In this document: piece after piece, positions 9,164 through 17,658 of the stretch | How the letters are laid out: every line of letters starts with the position of its first letter | Position numbering within the stretch: the stretch's first letter is position 1 | Origin: DAINRZ01 sp964634885 | Lineage (GTDB): Bacteria > Bacteroidota > Ignavibacteria > Kapaibacteriales > UBA2268 | Length of the DNA stretch: 64,000 nucleotides | Direction: 5' to 3' | Assembly: GCA_964634885.1 (NCBI GenBank) | Contig: CAZWLN010000012.1 | Location: 1 to 64,000, forward strand | The notes under the pieces: model-generated | Databases searched by the model: none | What the model saw: only the letters and a program-made list of their open reading frames with translations | Told to the model about the DNA's origin: nothing | Program-made: the position numbers and the translations under genes

Positions 9164-10039
9164 ATGAAGACTAAGTATTGGGCAGTATTATTTATTATTC
9201 TGTCGGACCTCTCATTCTCGCTCATGGCAGTCACCGTTAAACTCGGCGGCGACATACCTATCACAATGAAAATACTCTCGAGGAACTTAGTAAGCCTCTT
9301 AATTGCCTTTTTCGCTATACGAAAAATGGGTGTATCATATTTCGGCAAAAAATCAAGCCAGGGAGGGCTTTGGGGACGTTCACTCGTCGGCCTGGCAAGT
9401 GTTACGCTCTATTTTTACGCCATCGAGAACCAGAACATTGCCGACGCTGCCATGCTCAACCGGATTGCACCGTTCTTTGTCACAATCTTCGCCTGGCTGT
9501 TCCTCAAGGAAAAAATTACCCGGATGCAGTTCCCGGCGCTGATCGTCATCTTCCTTGCAGCAATGCTCATCGTTAAGCCCGGATTCAATTACCTCATCAT
9601 CCCTGCCCTCGCTGGTTTCCTTTCAGCTGTAACTACCGGCGGCGCACAGACGTTGATTCGCTACCTCGGCAGCCGTGAAGACCCTGCTACCATTGTCTTC
9701 CACTTCTCCTTCGTTTCAGTGTTGATTATGCTGCCTTTCGCTGCAATTGACTATGTCACTCCGAATCTGTTCCAGTTGTTCATGCTGATAGGCACGGGAG
9801 TGTTAGCGGCCTCTGGCCAGATATTCCTCACGTATGCCCTTAAGCTCGAGCAGGCCTCGGTCATATCTGTTTACAGCTACTCCAACGTCATTTTCAATGC
9901 TTTCCTCGGTTACTTTTTCTTTGACGAGCTTTCCGACTGGTGGTCGATTGCAGGTGCAATGATCATTATCTCTGCATCTGTGTATATGTTCATCTACAGA
10001 CAAAAGAACCGGCCGGTACCGGATCTTTCCGAGGCCTGA
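9164..10039 (+). CDS. EamA/DMT-family transporter
   Basis: About 291 aa from the ATG at 9164 (MKTKYWAVLF). A TTG 51 bp further upstream keeps the frame open but would lie in the divergent promoter gap and add a non-family leader, so it is rejected. Ten hydrophobic segments arranged as two EamA repeats: the first ends in the typical AAMLNRIAPFFVTIFAWLFLKEKIT, the second in EQASVISVYSYSNVIFNAF followed by FFDELS. The family exports or imports small metabolites such as amino acids or nucleotide sugars; the substrate cannot be read from the sequence. Monocistronic by context. Confidence 0.87.
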   Translation: MKTKYWAVLFIILSDLSFSLMAVTVKLGGDIPITMKILSRNLVSLLIAFFAIRKMGVSYFGKKSSQGGLWGRSLVGLASVTLYFYAIENQNIADAAMLNRIAPFFVTIFAWLFLKEKITRMQFPALIVIFLAAMLIVKPGFNYLIIPALAGFLSAVTTGGAQTLIRYLGSREDPATIVFHFSFVSVLIMLPFAAIDYVTPNLFQLFMLIGTGVLAASGQIFLTYALKLEQASVISVYSYSNVIFNAFLGYFFFDELSDWWSIAGAMIIISASVYMFIYRQKNRPVPDLSEA

Positions 10040-10184
10040 GATCTGCCGTCGGAACTGTTTTTCGATACACAATGTATATCTTTCCTTCTTTCAGTTACTA
10101 TCTCACAGGTTCGTGGTTACTCACAAGGAAAGACAGCTACAGCAGTACGGATTGCTCAGTCGCTCACCAATTCTGTCAAATCTG

Positions 10185-10200
10185 ATCCGATCAATCGGAT
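10185..10200. repeat. 7-bp inverted repeat ATCCGAT-CA-ATCGGAT
   Basis: A perfect inverted repeat 145 bp after the EamA stop, in the 259-bp gap between convergent genes. The two-base loop makes it a poor RNA hairpin; it could be a protein-binding palindrome or chance. Nothing else coding is seen between 10040 and 10298. Confidence 0.35.
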
Positions 10201-10245
10201 AAAATTCGGGGTGAATTTTCAAACAGACTACCGGTCTGCCTCAAA

Positions 10246-10275
10246 CAAGAAAACCCGCCTGTAGCGGGTTTCTTG
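10246..10275 (-). terminator. terminator after rplQ operon (possibly bidirectional)
   Basis: Inverted repeat CAAGAAAACCCGC...GCGGGTTTCTTG with a short CTGTA loop, 24 bp after the rplQ stop. On the minus strand the stem ends in TTTTCTTGTTT. It closes the 21-kb ribosomal cluster and may also stop transcripts from the convergent EamA gene. Confidence 0.8.
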
Positions 10276-10298
10276 TCAATAGAATATTTTATTTATTC

Positions 10299-10973
10299 TT
10301 AGGCTTCTTTTGTCTCTTCGCCTTCGGCTTCTGCTTTCGGCTCTTCAGCTTCGGCTTCAGCTGCGGGTTCTTCGACTACGGACTCTTCGACAGCAACTGG
10401 AGTGTCAACGATTGGTTCTTCGACTGCTACTGCCTCAGGCGCTTTTTCTTCAACAGGAGCCTTAGTATCAGCAGCTGCCGGAGCAGCAGTTTTAGCTGCT
10501 TTGGGCTGTGTTTGTGCCTGTGTCTTAGCTTTCTTCCTGCCTCTGATCTTCTGAGCGCCGTCGCGCGGTGCTGACCAATCGACGAGTTCGATGATGGCAG
10601 CGCTGCCGCCGTCGCCTCTGCGGAAACCAGTCTTAATTATCCTTGTATAGCCTCCGGGCCTTTCTTCGACCATGGGTGCAATTGTGTCAAAAAGTTCCTG
10701 AACAACAGCTTTTTTGCGGATGTGCCTTGCAACGACCCTGCGGCTGTGAACGTCGATCTTTTGCGATTCGGGCAAGAGGCCCTGTTTTTCCCTTTTCAGG
10801 GCAAGCTTAGCTTTTGTAATCAGGCTTTCTGCGAAAGGTCTGAGTTCTTTGGCTTTTGCTTCAGTTGTAGCAATTTTTTTATGTTCAAACAGCGACTGTG
10901 CAAGATTGTCGAGCAATGCAACGCGGTGGCTGTGTGTCCTTTTTAATTTTCTACCTGCTTTTAAGTGTCTCAT
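10299..10973 (-). CDS. rplQ: 50S ribosomal protein bL17 with long acidic C-terminal tail
   Basis: 224 aa. Residues 1 to about 140 are the normal bL17 fold (MRHLKAGRKLKRTHSHRVAL, TEAKAKELRPFAE, GGYTRIIKTGFRRGDG, AIIELVDW). After about residue 140 a basic linker (RGRKKAKTQ) is followed by a tail of about 75 residues made almost only of Ala, Glu, Pro and Val. Most bL17 proteins are 115-130 aa, so the tail is an extra; shorter versions occur in Chlorobi and Bacteroidota. Last gene of the alpha operon, 37 bp after rpoA, with a terminator just downstream. Confidence 0.97.
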   Translation of the reverse strand: MRHLKAGRKLKRTHSHRVALLDNLAQSLFEHKKIATTEAKAKELRPFAESLITKAKLALKREKQGLLPESQKIDVHSRRVVARHIRKKAVVQELFDTIAPMVEERPGGYTRIIKTGFRRGDGGSAAIIELVDWSAPRDGAQKIRGRKKAKTQAQTQPKAAKTAAPAAADTKAPVEEKAPEAVAVEEPIVDTPVAVEESVVEEPAAEAEAEEPKAEAEGEETKEA

Positions 10974-11010
10974 GGCTAATACTCTTTATATATTACTTCT
11001 AAAATTCGCA

Positions 11011-12036
11011 TTAAAATGAATCGAGCAATTCAGATGTTTTTGTTGTCTCTGGTTTCAGGTATTTTTCAACGCTCATACCAAATTCCAAACCGTACTGGTG
11101 AACGACTTCGGAAAGTTCGGCAAGCGATTTCCGTCCGAAGTTCCTGAATTTGAGCAATTCGGACTCGGCGAGAGTAACCAGTTCAGAAAGCGATTTGATG
11201 TTGGCAGCTTTGAGGCAGTTGTGTGCCCTGACAGAGAGTTCCAGTTCATCGACAGGAGTAAGGAGTATTTTCCTGAGTCTGTTACGCTCTGCTTCTTTGA
11301 CTTCTTCTTCAACCAGGTCGGGAGTCGGACGCTCTTCTTCGACTTCCTCGAAGTTAATGAACAGTTTAATATGATCGTTGATGATCTTGGCGGCAAAGTG
11401 CACTGCATCCTGTGCAGAGATTGTGCCGTCGGTTCTTACGTCAAGTATGAGCTTTTCGTAGTCGGTTTTCTGACCGACGCGGTAGGGCTCTATATAGTAA
11501 ACAACGTTTTTAATCGGAGTATATATTGCGTCCAGGGGAAGCATACCTATGGGATAGTCAACGATAGGTTGTTCTTCAGCCGGGATGTATCCTTTTCCCC
11601 TGCCGATGCGTAATTCGATGTCGAGGTCAGCATCGTCGGCAAGAGTAGCAATGTGATGATCGGGTTCAAGCACTTCAATCTGAGGGGAGGCTTCCTGAAG
11701 GTCTTTGGCAGTCCAGGTATGGGGCCCTTTCAGGTGGAACACGATGCGCTGCTGCTTCTTGTCCAGGACTTTCATCCTGACTTCTTTGAGGTTCAGTATT
11801 ATTTCGGAAACATCTTCCATGACACCCGGAATTGTCTGAAATTCATGCAAAACATCAGAAATCTTCAAGCCGATAATTGCTGCGCCGGGTATGGAGGAGA
11901 GAAGAATCCTTCGGAATGAGTTACCGATGGTTACACCGTAGCCTTGTTCCAAAGGCTGAAGTATAAACCTGCCATGGCTCTCGTCAGTAGTTTCTTCAAT
12001 CTGTACCCTCTCGGGCATTTGCATTTGAGTATTCAT
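11011..12036 (-). CDS. rpoA: DNA-directed RNA polymerase subunit alpha
   Basis: 341 aa, usual length. N-terminal assembly domain (about 1-235) with the family motifs GRFILQPLEQGYGVTIGNSFRRILLSS-type start and VHFAAKIINDHI; linker; C-terminal DNA- and activator-binding domain (about 260-330) with ELSVRAHNCLKAANI and FRNFGRKSLAEL. It builds the core enzyme scaffold. In this genome rpoA directly follows rpsK with only 57 bp between them; the usual rpsD is missing. Confidence 0.98.
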   Translation of the reverse strand: MNTQMQMPERVQIEETTDESHGRFILQPLEQGYGVTIGNSFRRILLSSIPGAAIIGLKISDVLHEFQTIPGVMEDVSEIILNLKEVRMKVLDKKQQRIVFHLKGPHTWTAKDLQEASPQIEVLEPDHHIATLADDADLDIELRIGRGKGYIPAEEQPIVDYPIGMLPLDAIYTPIKNVVYYIEPYRVGQKTDYEKLILDVRTDGTISAQDAVHFAAKIINDHIKLFINFEEVEEERPTPDLVEEEVKEAERNRLRKILLTPVDELELSVRAHNCLKAANIKSLSELVTLAESELLKFRNFGRKSLAELSEVVHQYGLEFGMSVEKYLKPETTKTSELLDSF

Positions 12037-12093
12037 ATAAATCTTTTCCGGATCTAATAAATTAATAAAACATTTTCTATATGTTAAGAGTAC

Positions 12094-12480
12094 TTATACT
12101 CTTCTCCTCTTGGGAGGCCTGCAGCCGTTGTGAGGGATGGGTGTCTTGTCGATGATGCTGTGAATCTCGAGGCCTGCCTGCGAGAGGGCGCGTATTGCAG
12201 CTTCCCTTCCGGATCCGGGGCCTTTTACAACAACGTCAACTTTTCTCAGTCCCATGTCGAATGCTTCTTTAGCAGTCTTCTCGGCGGACACCTGAGCGGC
12301 ATAGGGAGTGTTCTTCTTGGAGCCTTTGAAGCCGTTCCTTCCGGCAGAAGACCAGCACAATGTGTTACCGTACATATCGGTAATGGTTACCATCACATTA
12401 TTGAATGTGGCACGGATGAATGCTTTGCCGTGAGCATCGGCTACTATTTTTCTTTTGGTTCTTTTCTTACCTGCTGCCAT
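12094..12480 (-). CDS. rpsK: 30S ribosomal protein uS11
   Basis: 128 aa, normal length, with FNNVMVTITDMYGNTLCWSSAG, GFKGSKKNTPYAAQ, GPGSGREAAIRAL and the C-terminal PHNGCRPPKRRRV. uS11 forms part of the 30S platform near the Shine-Dalgarno duplex. Lies between rpsM and rpoA; in most bacteria rpsD would follow it. Confidence 0.98.
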   Translation of the reverse strand: MAAGKKRTKRKIVADAHGKAFIRATFNNVMVTITDMYGNTLCWSSAGRNGFKGSKKNTPYAAQVSAEKTAKEAFDMGLRKVDVVVKGPGSGREAAIRALSQAGLEIHSIIDKTPIPHNGCRPPKRRRV

Positions 12481-12546
12481 TTAATCATTACTTTAATAAA
12501 TGAACAAAATTACTAATTCAATTTTTTTTACTAAGAAGCAAATCAA

Positions 12547-12927
12547 TTACTTCTTGCCGACCTTCTTTTTACCGGCAACTGTCTTACGTTTACCTTTACG
12601 TGTACGTGAATTGGTTCTGGTACGCTGTCCACGGCAGGGCAAACCCTTACGGTGGCGAAGTCCGCGGTAGCAACCGATGTCCATAAGACGTTTGATATTC
12701 ATTTGTACTTCGGAGCGAAGCTGACCTTCTACCTTGTAGTTGTCCTGGAGTATCTGCCTGATTGTGGCAATCTCGTCGTCGGTCCACTCACTGACCCTTT
12801 TGCTGTGGTCCATGTTGGCTTTGTCAAGGATTTCTATGGAAGTGGTTTTGCCAATTCCGAAGATATAAGTCAGGCCGATTACGCCCCTTTTGTTTTTAGG
12901 TAAGTCTATACCTGCTATACGTGCCAA
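12547..12927 (-). CDS. rpsM: 30S ribosomal protein uS13 (TTG start)
   Basis: 126 aa, normal. MARIAGIDLPKNKR start, GIGKTTSIEIL helix-two-turn-helix, GLRHRKGLPCRGQRTRTN and a basic tail. The start codon is TTG, not ATG, placed 7 bases after GGAG; no better start exists since the protein begins exactly where the family does. uS13 contacts the P-site tRNA and bridges to the 50S head. Follows rpmJ by 21 bp. Confidence 0.98.
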   Translation of the reverse strand: MARIAGIDLPKNKRGVIGLTYIFGIGKTTSIEILDKANMDHSKRVSEWTDDEIATIRQILQDNYKVEGQLRSEVQMNIKRLMDIGCYRGLRHRKGLPCRGQRTRTNSRTRKGKRKTVAGKKKVGKK

Positions 12928-12948
12928 TTTATAACTCCTTTATTTAAA

Positions 12949-13065
12949 TTAACCTTGTCTCTGTTTAAAACGGGGGTTCTTTTTGTTAATTATATAAACC
13001 CTGCCTTTTCTGCGGACGATCTTGTCGTCGGGGTTTCTTTTTTTGACTGATGCTTGTACTTTCAT
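12949..13065 (-). CDS. rpmJ: 50S ribosomal protein bL36, zinc-free form
   Basis: 38 aa, read from the sequence: starts MKVQASVKKRNPDDK and ends NKKNPRFKQRQG. Length and ends match bL36. The zinc-ribbon cysteines of the usual form (CxxC...C...H) are all absent, so this is the C-minus type that needs no zinc. Small size means it is easily missed. It sits between infA and rpsM as in most bacteria, with AAGG before its ATG. Confidence 0.96.
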   Translation of the reverse strand: MKVQASVKKRNPDDKIVRRKGRVYIINKKNPRFKQRQG

Positions 13066-13093
13066 TGCTTTTCAACCTTTTATCTATTTAGTA

Positions 13094-13312
13094 CTATTTA
13101 TATCTGTAAACAATTCTGCCCTTTTTCAGGTCATAGGGCGAGATCTCTACCGTTACTTTGTCGCCCTGCAATATCTTGATGAAGTTCATCCTCATCTTAC
13201 CGGAGATGTGAGCCATTACTTTATGGCCGTTTTCCAGTTTTACGATAAATTGGGTGTTTGGCAAAGTCTCTTCGATTACACCGTCTGTCTTTATTAATTC
13301 CTGCTTCGCCAT
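13094..13312 (-). CDS. infA: translation initiation factor IF-1
   Basis: 72 aa, exact family length. S1/OB fold with DGVIEETLPNTQFIVKLENG, AHISGKMRMNFIKIL and VEISPYDLKKGRIVYR. IF-1 blocks the 30S A site during initiation. 7 bp after map and 28 bp before rpmJ, inside the spc-alpha junction. Confidence 0.98.
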   Translation of the reverse strand: MAKQELIKTDGVIEETLPNTQFIVKLENGHKVMAHISGKMRMNFIKILQGDKVTVEISPYDLKKGRIVYRYK

Positions 13313-13319
13313 ATAACTC

Positions 13320-14114
13320 TCAATCTCTCAATGTTAATATTACGGGCTTCTCGTCATCGATTACGACCGTGTGTTCGAAATGTGCCGACGGTTTACCGTC
13401 TGCTGTAATCACTGTCCAGCCGTCTTTCAATGTCCGGATTTCCTTGACGCCGGCGTGAACCATGGGTTCGATTGCCAGGGTCATGTTTTTCTGCAGCTTG
13501 ACATTGGGATATTGTGTCCTGTGCAGTAGTGGCGGAACAAAGTTGGGTACCGGTGGTTCCTCGTGCAATCTTTTGCCGACGCCGTGCCCCACAAGGTCGC
13601 GGGTTACGCTGTAGCCGTTTTCTTCGACGTAGGTTTGAATGGCTTGTGCAATATCGTATAATTTGTTATTGCTCACAGCTTTTTCAATTCCCAGCATCAG
13701 GGCTTCTTCCGTAACTCTCATCAGCCTCGTTTTTTCTTCCGAAACTGTGCCTACGGGATAGGTAATGGCGCTGTCGCCGAAGTATCCCTGGTATTGCGCA
13801 CCGCAGTCAATCGAGAGTATCTGGCCTTCTTCCAGCATTCTTTCTCCGGGGATTCCATGGACCACTTCCTCGTCGATGGAGAGGCAGAGTGTTCCTTTGA
13901 AACCCCTGTAGCCTTTGAACGCGGGCTTGGCATCTTTCGACAGTATGAAGTCTTCGGCTATTTTGTCGAGCTCGATTGTTTTCACACCGGGCTTAACATA
14001 GGGTTTGATCATAGTAAGGGTGTCGGCAACTATTCTACAGGCTTTTTCCATCAAGTGTATTTCGTTGTCGGTCTTAATAAGTGGACCAACCCTATAATTG
14101 CCGCTCTTCTTCAT
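13320..14114 (-). CDS. map: type I methionine aminopeptidase
   Basis: 264 aa. Pita-bread fold with the five metal ligands in family motifs: SIDCGAQYQGYFGDSAI (two Asp), GHGVGKRLHEEP (His), AIEPMV (Glu) and HFEHTVVI (Glu). It removes the initiator methionine from new proteins. Its ATG overlaps the secY stop by one base (TAATG at 14114), so it is coupled to secY. The adk gene found between secY and map in many bacteria is absent here. Confidence 0.97.
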   Translation of the reverse strand: MKKSGNYRVGPLIKTDNEIHLMEKACRIVADTLTMIKPYVKPGVKTIELDKIAEDFILSKDAKPAFKGYRGFKGTLCLSIDEEVVHGIPGERMLEEGQILSIDCGAQYQGYFGDSAITYPVGTVSEEKTRLMRVTEEALMLGIEKAVSNNKLYDIAQAIQTYVEENGYSVTRDLVGHGVGKRLHEEPPVPNFVPPLLHRTQYPNVKLQKNMTLAIEPMVHAGVKEIRTLKDGWTVITADGKPSAHFEHTVVIDDEKPVILTLRD

Positions 14115-15463
14115 TAATAACCGCCGGCTCCTACCCTGCCCTTCATCTTGCCGCTTTTCATGAAGCCGTCGTAATGCCTCATGAGCAGGTAAGACTCGAT
14201 CTGCTGAAGTGTGTCAAGTGCTACGCCAACCACAATTAAAAGAGACGTACCTCCAAAGAACGATGCGAACAACCCGGTAACACCCAGTACGTTGATTGCA
14301 AAGGTTGGCATTACTGCTATCAGTGCAAGGAACAACGAACCGGGAAGGGTTATTCTTGTCAATACTGAATCTATGTACTCGGCGGTTGGTTTGCCGGGTC
14401 TGATACCCGGGACGAAACCGCCTTGTTTTTTCATGTTGTCTGCAATGTCCCTGGGATTGAATACGATGGCAGTGTAGAAGTATGTGAACAATACTACCAT
14501 TGTGCCGTATATGATGGCATACCAGAACGAATCCTGGTTGAACATTGAGTCAATCGTGTGGAAGAAACTGCTGTCCGGGAAGAAGGAAACAATTGTCTTC
14601 GGTATGAAGAGGATGGAAGTTGCAAAGATGATAGGCATTACACCGGCAGTGTTAACCCTGAGGGGGATGTACTGGGTGGTTCCGCCGAAGACTTTTCTTC
14701 CGACCTGTCGCTTGGCATACTGGACGGGTATCCTCCTGGCTCCCTGGGTAATGAATATTACTGCTGCAATTATTCCTATTAATACGAAGAAGATGATGAT
14801 CTCTGCTACCCACGGCCTTGTCTGCATTTCTGAAATGAGTTTGTATTCCTGCATGAGTGCGGCGGGGAGGCGTGCCATAATGCCGATGCCGATGATGAGT
14901 GAGATACCGTTGCCGATGCCTCTTTCGGTGATTTGTTCGCCGAGCCACATCATAAACATGGTTCCGGCAGTAAGCAGAATCATTGTGGTGATTGTAAACA
15001 TTGGTCCCGGATATGGTACTGCCAGATAGCCTTCAACCTGTAGCGAGGTCAGCCTGATGGTGATGCCCCAGGCGTTAAGCATAGATATTAGAACGGTACC
15101 GATCCTGGTATATTGGTTAATTTTACGTCTGCCTTCTTCGCCTTCTTTCTGCATCTTCGATATTTCGGGTATAACTATGCCCGCAAGCTGGAAGATGATT
15201 GAAGAGGTGATGTAGGGCATGATGCCAAGTGCAAATATTGCTGCATTCGAGAATGCACCGCCTACGAACATGTCGAACAATCCGAACAGTGTGTTCGAAT
15301 CCTCCGAGCTTGCTGCCAGTGTCAGTACTTGTACGTTGACGCCGGGCAGAGTAACGTGTGCACCCAGTCTGACGATGAATAATATGATCAAGGTTGTGAA
15401 TATCCTTGAGCGGAGTTCATCAATCTTGTAGATATTCTTTAGTGTTTGTATAAAACTACTCAT
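14114..15463 (-). CDS. secY: Sec translocase channel subunit SecY
   Basis: 449 aa with ten hydrophobic segments. Typical motifs: ELRSRIFTTLIILFIVRLGAHV near the start, PYITSSIIFQLA, ITERGIGNGISLII, ARRIPVQYAKRQVG in the cytoplasmic loop and KKQGGFVPGIRPGKPT. It forms the protein-conducting pore of the inner membrane. Overlaps rplO by 8 bp at its start and map by one base at its end. Confidence 0.98.
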   Translation of the reverse strand: MSSFIQTLKNIYKIDELRSRIFTTLIILFIVRLGAHVTLPGVNVQVLTLAASSEDSNTLFGLFDMFVGGAFSNAAIFALGIMPYITSSIIFQLAGIVIPEISKMQKEGEEGRRKINQYTRIGTVLISMLNAWGITIRLTSLQVEGYLAVPYPGPMFTITTMILLTAGTMFMMWLGEQITERGIGNGISLIIGIGIMARLPAALMQEYKLISEMQTRPWVAEIIIFFVLIGIIAAVIFITQGARRIPVQYAKRQVGRKVFGGTTQYIPLRVNTAGVMPIIFATSILFIPKTIVSFFPDSSFFHTIDSMFNQDSFWYAIIYGTMVVLFTYFYTAIVFNPRDIADNMKKQGGFVPGIRPGKPTAEYIDSVLTRITLPGSLFLALIAVMPTFAINVLGVTGLFASFFGGTSLLIVVGVALDTLQQIESYLLMRHYDGFMKSGKMKGRVGAGGY

Positions 15464-15917
15464 TTATCTTTACTGTCCCTCCGGCTGATTCAATTTTCTG
15501 TTTTGCTGTAGCTGAGAAACTGTCGGCTGCACATGTGAGGGCAGCTTTTACATCGCCGTTACCAAGGATTTTGAGTGGCATATTTTTTTTGGAGATCATT
15601 CCGAGATTCATGAGTACTTCGGCGTTAACAATACCTCCTTCGAGGCTGCCGTTGTCAAAGAGCTCCTGAAGCCTGCCAACGTTGACAACCTGATATTCGG
15701 TACGGAATCTGTTGTTGAATCCGAATTTGGGGATACGCCTGTTGAGAGGCATCTGTCCACCTTCGAACCCGACGAATCTGGTATAGCCGCTGCGGGACTG
15801 TTGTCCTTTGTTACCTCTTGTGGAGGTTCCACCATGGCCGGAACCCGGCCCGCGGCCAATTCTTTTTCTCTTATGTTTTGCCCCTTCGGCATAATTCAAG
15901 TTACCAATGTGTTTCAT
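15456..15917 (-). CDS. rplO: 50S ribosomal protein uL15
   Basis: 153 aa. Start MKHIGNLNYAEGAKHKRKRI, then the glycine-rich RNA-binding region GRGPGSGHGGTSTRGNKGQQ and GFEGGQMPLNRRIPKFGF. Normal length. Its last 8 bp overlap the start of secY, the classical spc arrangement. Confidence 0.98.
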   Translation of the reverse strand: MKHIGNLNYAEGAKHKRKRIGRGPGSGHGGTSTRGNKGQQSRSGYTRFVGFEGGQMPLNRRIPKFGFNNRFRTEYQVVNVGRLQELFDNGSLEGGIVNAEVLMNLGMISKKNMPLKILGNGDVKAALTCAADSFSATAKQKIESAGGTVKINE

Positions 15918-15939
15918 AGTTTTAACTTTTTATAATTAC

Positions 15940-16119
15940 TTATACTTTTTCTACTTTTACCAAATGTTTTACTACCTCAATCATGCCTCTTGTCTGTGCA
16001 TTATCAGGCAAGATGTTGGAGTAATTGGGTCTGCCCAGACCGAGAGCTTCGATTGTAAGCTTCTGCTTTTTCAACGTTTTGATCACGCTTTTAACCTGCG
16101 TAACTTTTAATTTATCCAT
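15940..16119 (-). CDS. rpmD: 50S ribosomal protein uL30
   Basis: 59 aa, read directly: begins MDKLKVTQVKSVIKTLKKQK, has LGLGRPNYSNILPDNAQTRG and ends LVKVEKV. These are the family's two RNA-contact stretches and typical length. It lies between rpsE and rplO, the standard place in the spc operon. Confidence 0.96.
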   Translation of the reverse strand: MDKLKVTQVKSVIKTLKKQKLTIEALGLGRPNYSNILPDNAQTRGMIEVVKHLVKVEKV

Positions 16120-16146
16120 TTTACTTCAGATATTAATTTAACACTA

Positions 16147-16650
16147 TCAACCAAATATAATTTTTTCAATTGGGACACCTCTGCGTGCAGCTACTGAGCC
16201 AGCGTCTTCCAGTTCGGTAAGAGCTCTCATTGCAGCTTTGACAGAGTTGTGGGGATTGGATGAACCGAGGCTTTTTGTCAGTACGTCCTGGATGCCGGCC
16301 AGTTCGAGGATGGCGCGTACACCGCCTGCAGCGATGACGCCGGTACCTGCGGTGGCGGGTTTGATGAGCACCTTAGCGGCGCCGTATTTCCCTACCACTT
16401 CGTGAGGTATGGTATTGCCCTGGAGGTTGACGCTGACAATGTTCTTCTTAGCCGACTCGGTGGCTTTGGTTACGGCGTCGATTACTTCGCTGGCTTTACC
16501 AAGTCCGTAACCTACATGGCCCTGGCCGTCGCCAACGACAACGATGGCTGAGAAATTGAATCTTCTGCCGCCTTTTACAACCTTAGCTGTGCGGCCAACA
16601 TAGACTAATTTGTCTTTTAATTCGAACTCTGATGCTTTATACTTTCCCAA
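16147..16650 (-). CDS. rpsE: 30S ribosomal protein uS5 (TTG start)
   Basis: 167 aa. Double-stranded-RNA-binding-like N-terminus (ELKDKLVYVGRTAKVVKGGRRFNF), GDGQGHVGYGLGKASEV and KSLGSSNPHNSVKA. The start codon is TTG, six bases after GGAG. uS5 controls decoding accuracy and helicase activity at the mRNA entry. Follows rplR by 32 bp. Confidence 0.98.
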   Translation of the reverse strand: MGKYKASEFELKDKLVYVGRTAKVVKGGRRFNFSAIVVVGDGQGHVGYGLGKASEVIDAVTKATESAKKNIVSVNLQGNTIPHEVVGKYGAAKVLIKPATAGTGVIAAGGVRAILELAGIQDVLTKSLGSSNPHNSVKAAMRALTELEDAGSVAARRGVPIEKIIFG

Positions 16651-16682
16651 TTTATACTCCTAATTGGCATTTATTTACAATT

Positions 16683-17054
16683 TTAAAATTCCAGGCCTGC
16701 TTTTCTTGCGCCTTCGGCAAGTTCTTTGACGCGGCCGTGGTACAGATAACCGTTTCTGTCAAAAGTTACTTTTTTGACGCCTTTTTCAATGGCTCTTTTA
16801 GCCAGTAGGCTTCCAACCACTTCGCTTTGTTTTTTCTTGGGCATATCGGGTTTGATCTGTCCTTTAGCTTCAGGGTCTATTGTGGAGGCTGACACCACAG
16901 TTTTACCATCAACGTCGTTGATCAACTGGGCGTAGATGTGATTGAGGCTTCTGAAGACTGTAAGTCTGAGTCTGTCCGGTGTACCGGTGATCTTTTTGCG
17001 TACTCTGAACTTACGGCTGATCCTTCTTTTCTTTTTTATTGCTTCTATTTTCAT
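16683..17054 (-). CDS. rplR: 50S ribosomal protein uL18
   Basis: 123 aa, normal. Basic N-terminus (KKKRRISRKFRVRKKITGTP), RLTVFRSLNHIYAQLI and the C-terminal FDRNGYLYHGRVKELAEGAR that binds 5S rRNA. Located between rplF and rpsE as expected. Confidence 0.98.
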   Translation of the reverse strand: MKIEAIKKKRRISRKFRVRKKITGTPDRLRLTVFRSLNHIYAQLINDVDGKTVVSASTIDPEAKGQIKPDMPKKKQSEVVGSLLAKRAIEKGVKKVTFDRNGYLYHGRVKELAEGARKAGLEF

Positions 17055-17093
17055 CTTATCAATTTATATATAATTAACAAAATATTATCAAAA

Positions 17094-17630
17094 CTATGCA
17101 GCAGTTTTTCCGGCTTTTCTTCTGATCTTTTCGCCTTCGTACCTGATGCCTTTGCCTTTGTAGGGCTCCGGTGGCCTGAGTTTTCTGATGCGGGCAGCGA
17201 TCAAACCGATTAGTTGTTTGTCGTAGCCGTTGATGATGATGGTGTTGGCGTTGGGCAGGACGAACTCTACTCCTGCGGGTGGGATGATGAGGATGGGATG
17301 AGAGTATCCAAGGGTCATGAAGAGTTTCTTTTCTCTCATCTCAGCTTTATATCCGACGCCTTCAATCAGGAGTGTCCTGGTGAAGCCGTTGTTAACGCCT
17401 TCGATCATGTTCGAGGCCAGGGCCCTTGTCAAGCCGTGCAATGCCCTGATCTTTTTGTCGTCGCTTTCGCGGCTGAAATTCAATGTCTTATTCTCAAAGG
17501 TGTATTTGATCTCAGCTGGGATGGCCATCTGCAATTCACCCTTTGGCCCCTTAACGGCAAGGACATTATTGTTTATATTAACCTGAACTTTGTCAGGTAC
17601 CACAATCGGTTTTTTACCTACTCGTGACAC
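17094..17630 (-). CDS. rplF: 50S ribosomal protein uL6 (GTG start)
   Basis: 178 aa. MSRVGKKPIVVPDKV start, LLIEGVGYKAEM and GKGIRYEGEKIRRKAGKTA end are typical. The start codon is GTG. uL6 sits near the sarcin-ricin loop and the factor-binding site. Member of the spc operon. Confidence 0.98.
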   Translation of the reverse strand: MSRVGKKPIVVPDKVQVNINNNVLAVKGPKGELQMAIPAEIKYTFENKTLNFSRESDDKKIRALHGLTRALASNMIEGVNNGFTRTLLIEGVGYKAEMREKKLFMTLGYSHPILIIPPAGVEFVLPNANTIIINGYDKQLIGLIAARIRKLRPPEPYKGKGIRYEGEKIRRKAGKTAA

Positions 17631-17658
17631 GGTTTAACTCCACAATTCATTAATATTA

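Noticed and set aside
12130..12516. Plus-strand frame antisense to rpsK
   Set aside because: Same length and span as rpsK on the opposite strand with no family match; a shadow.
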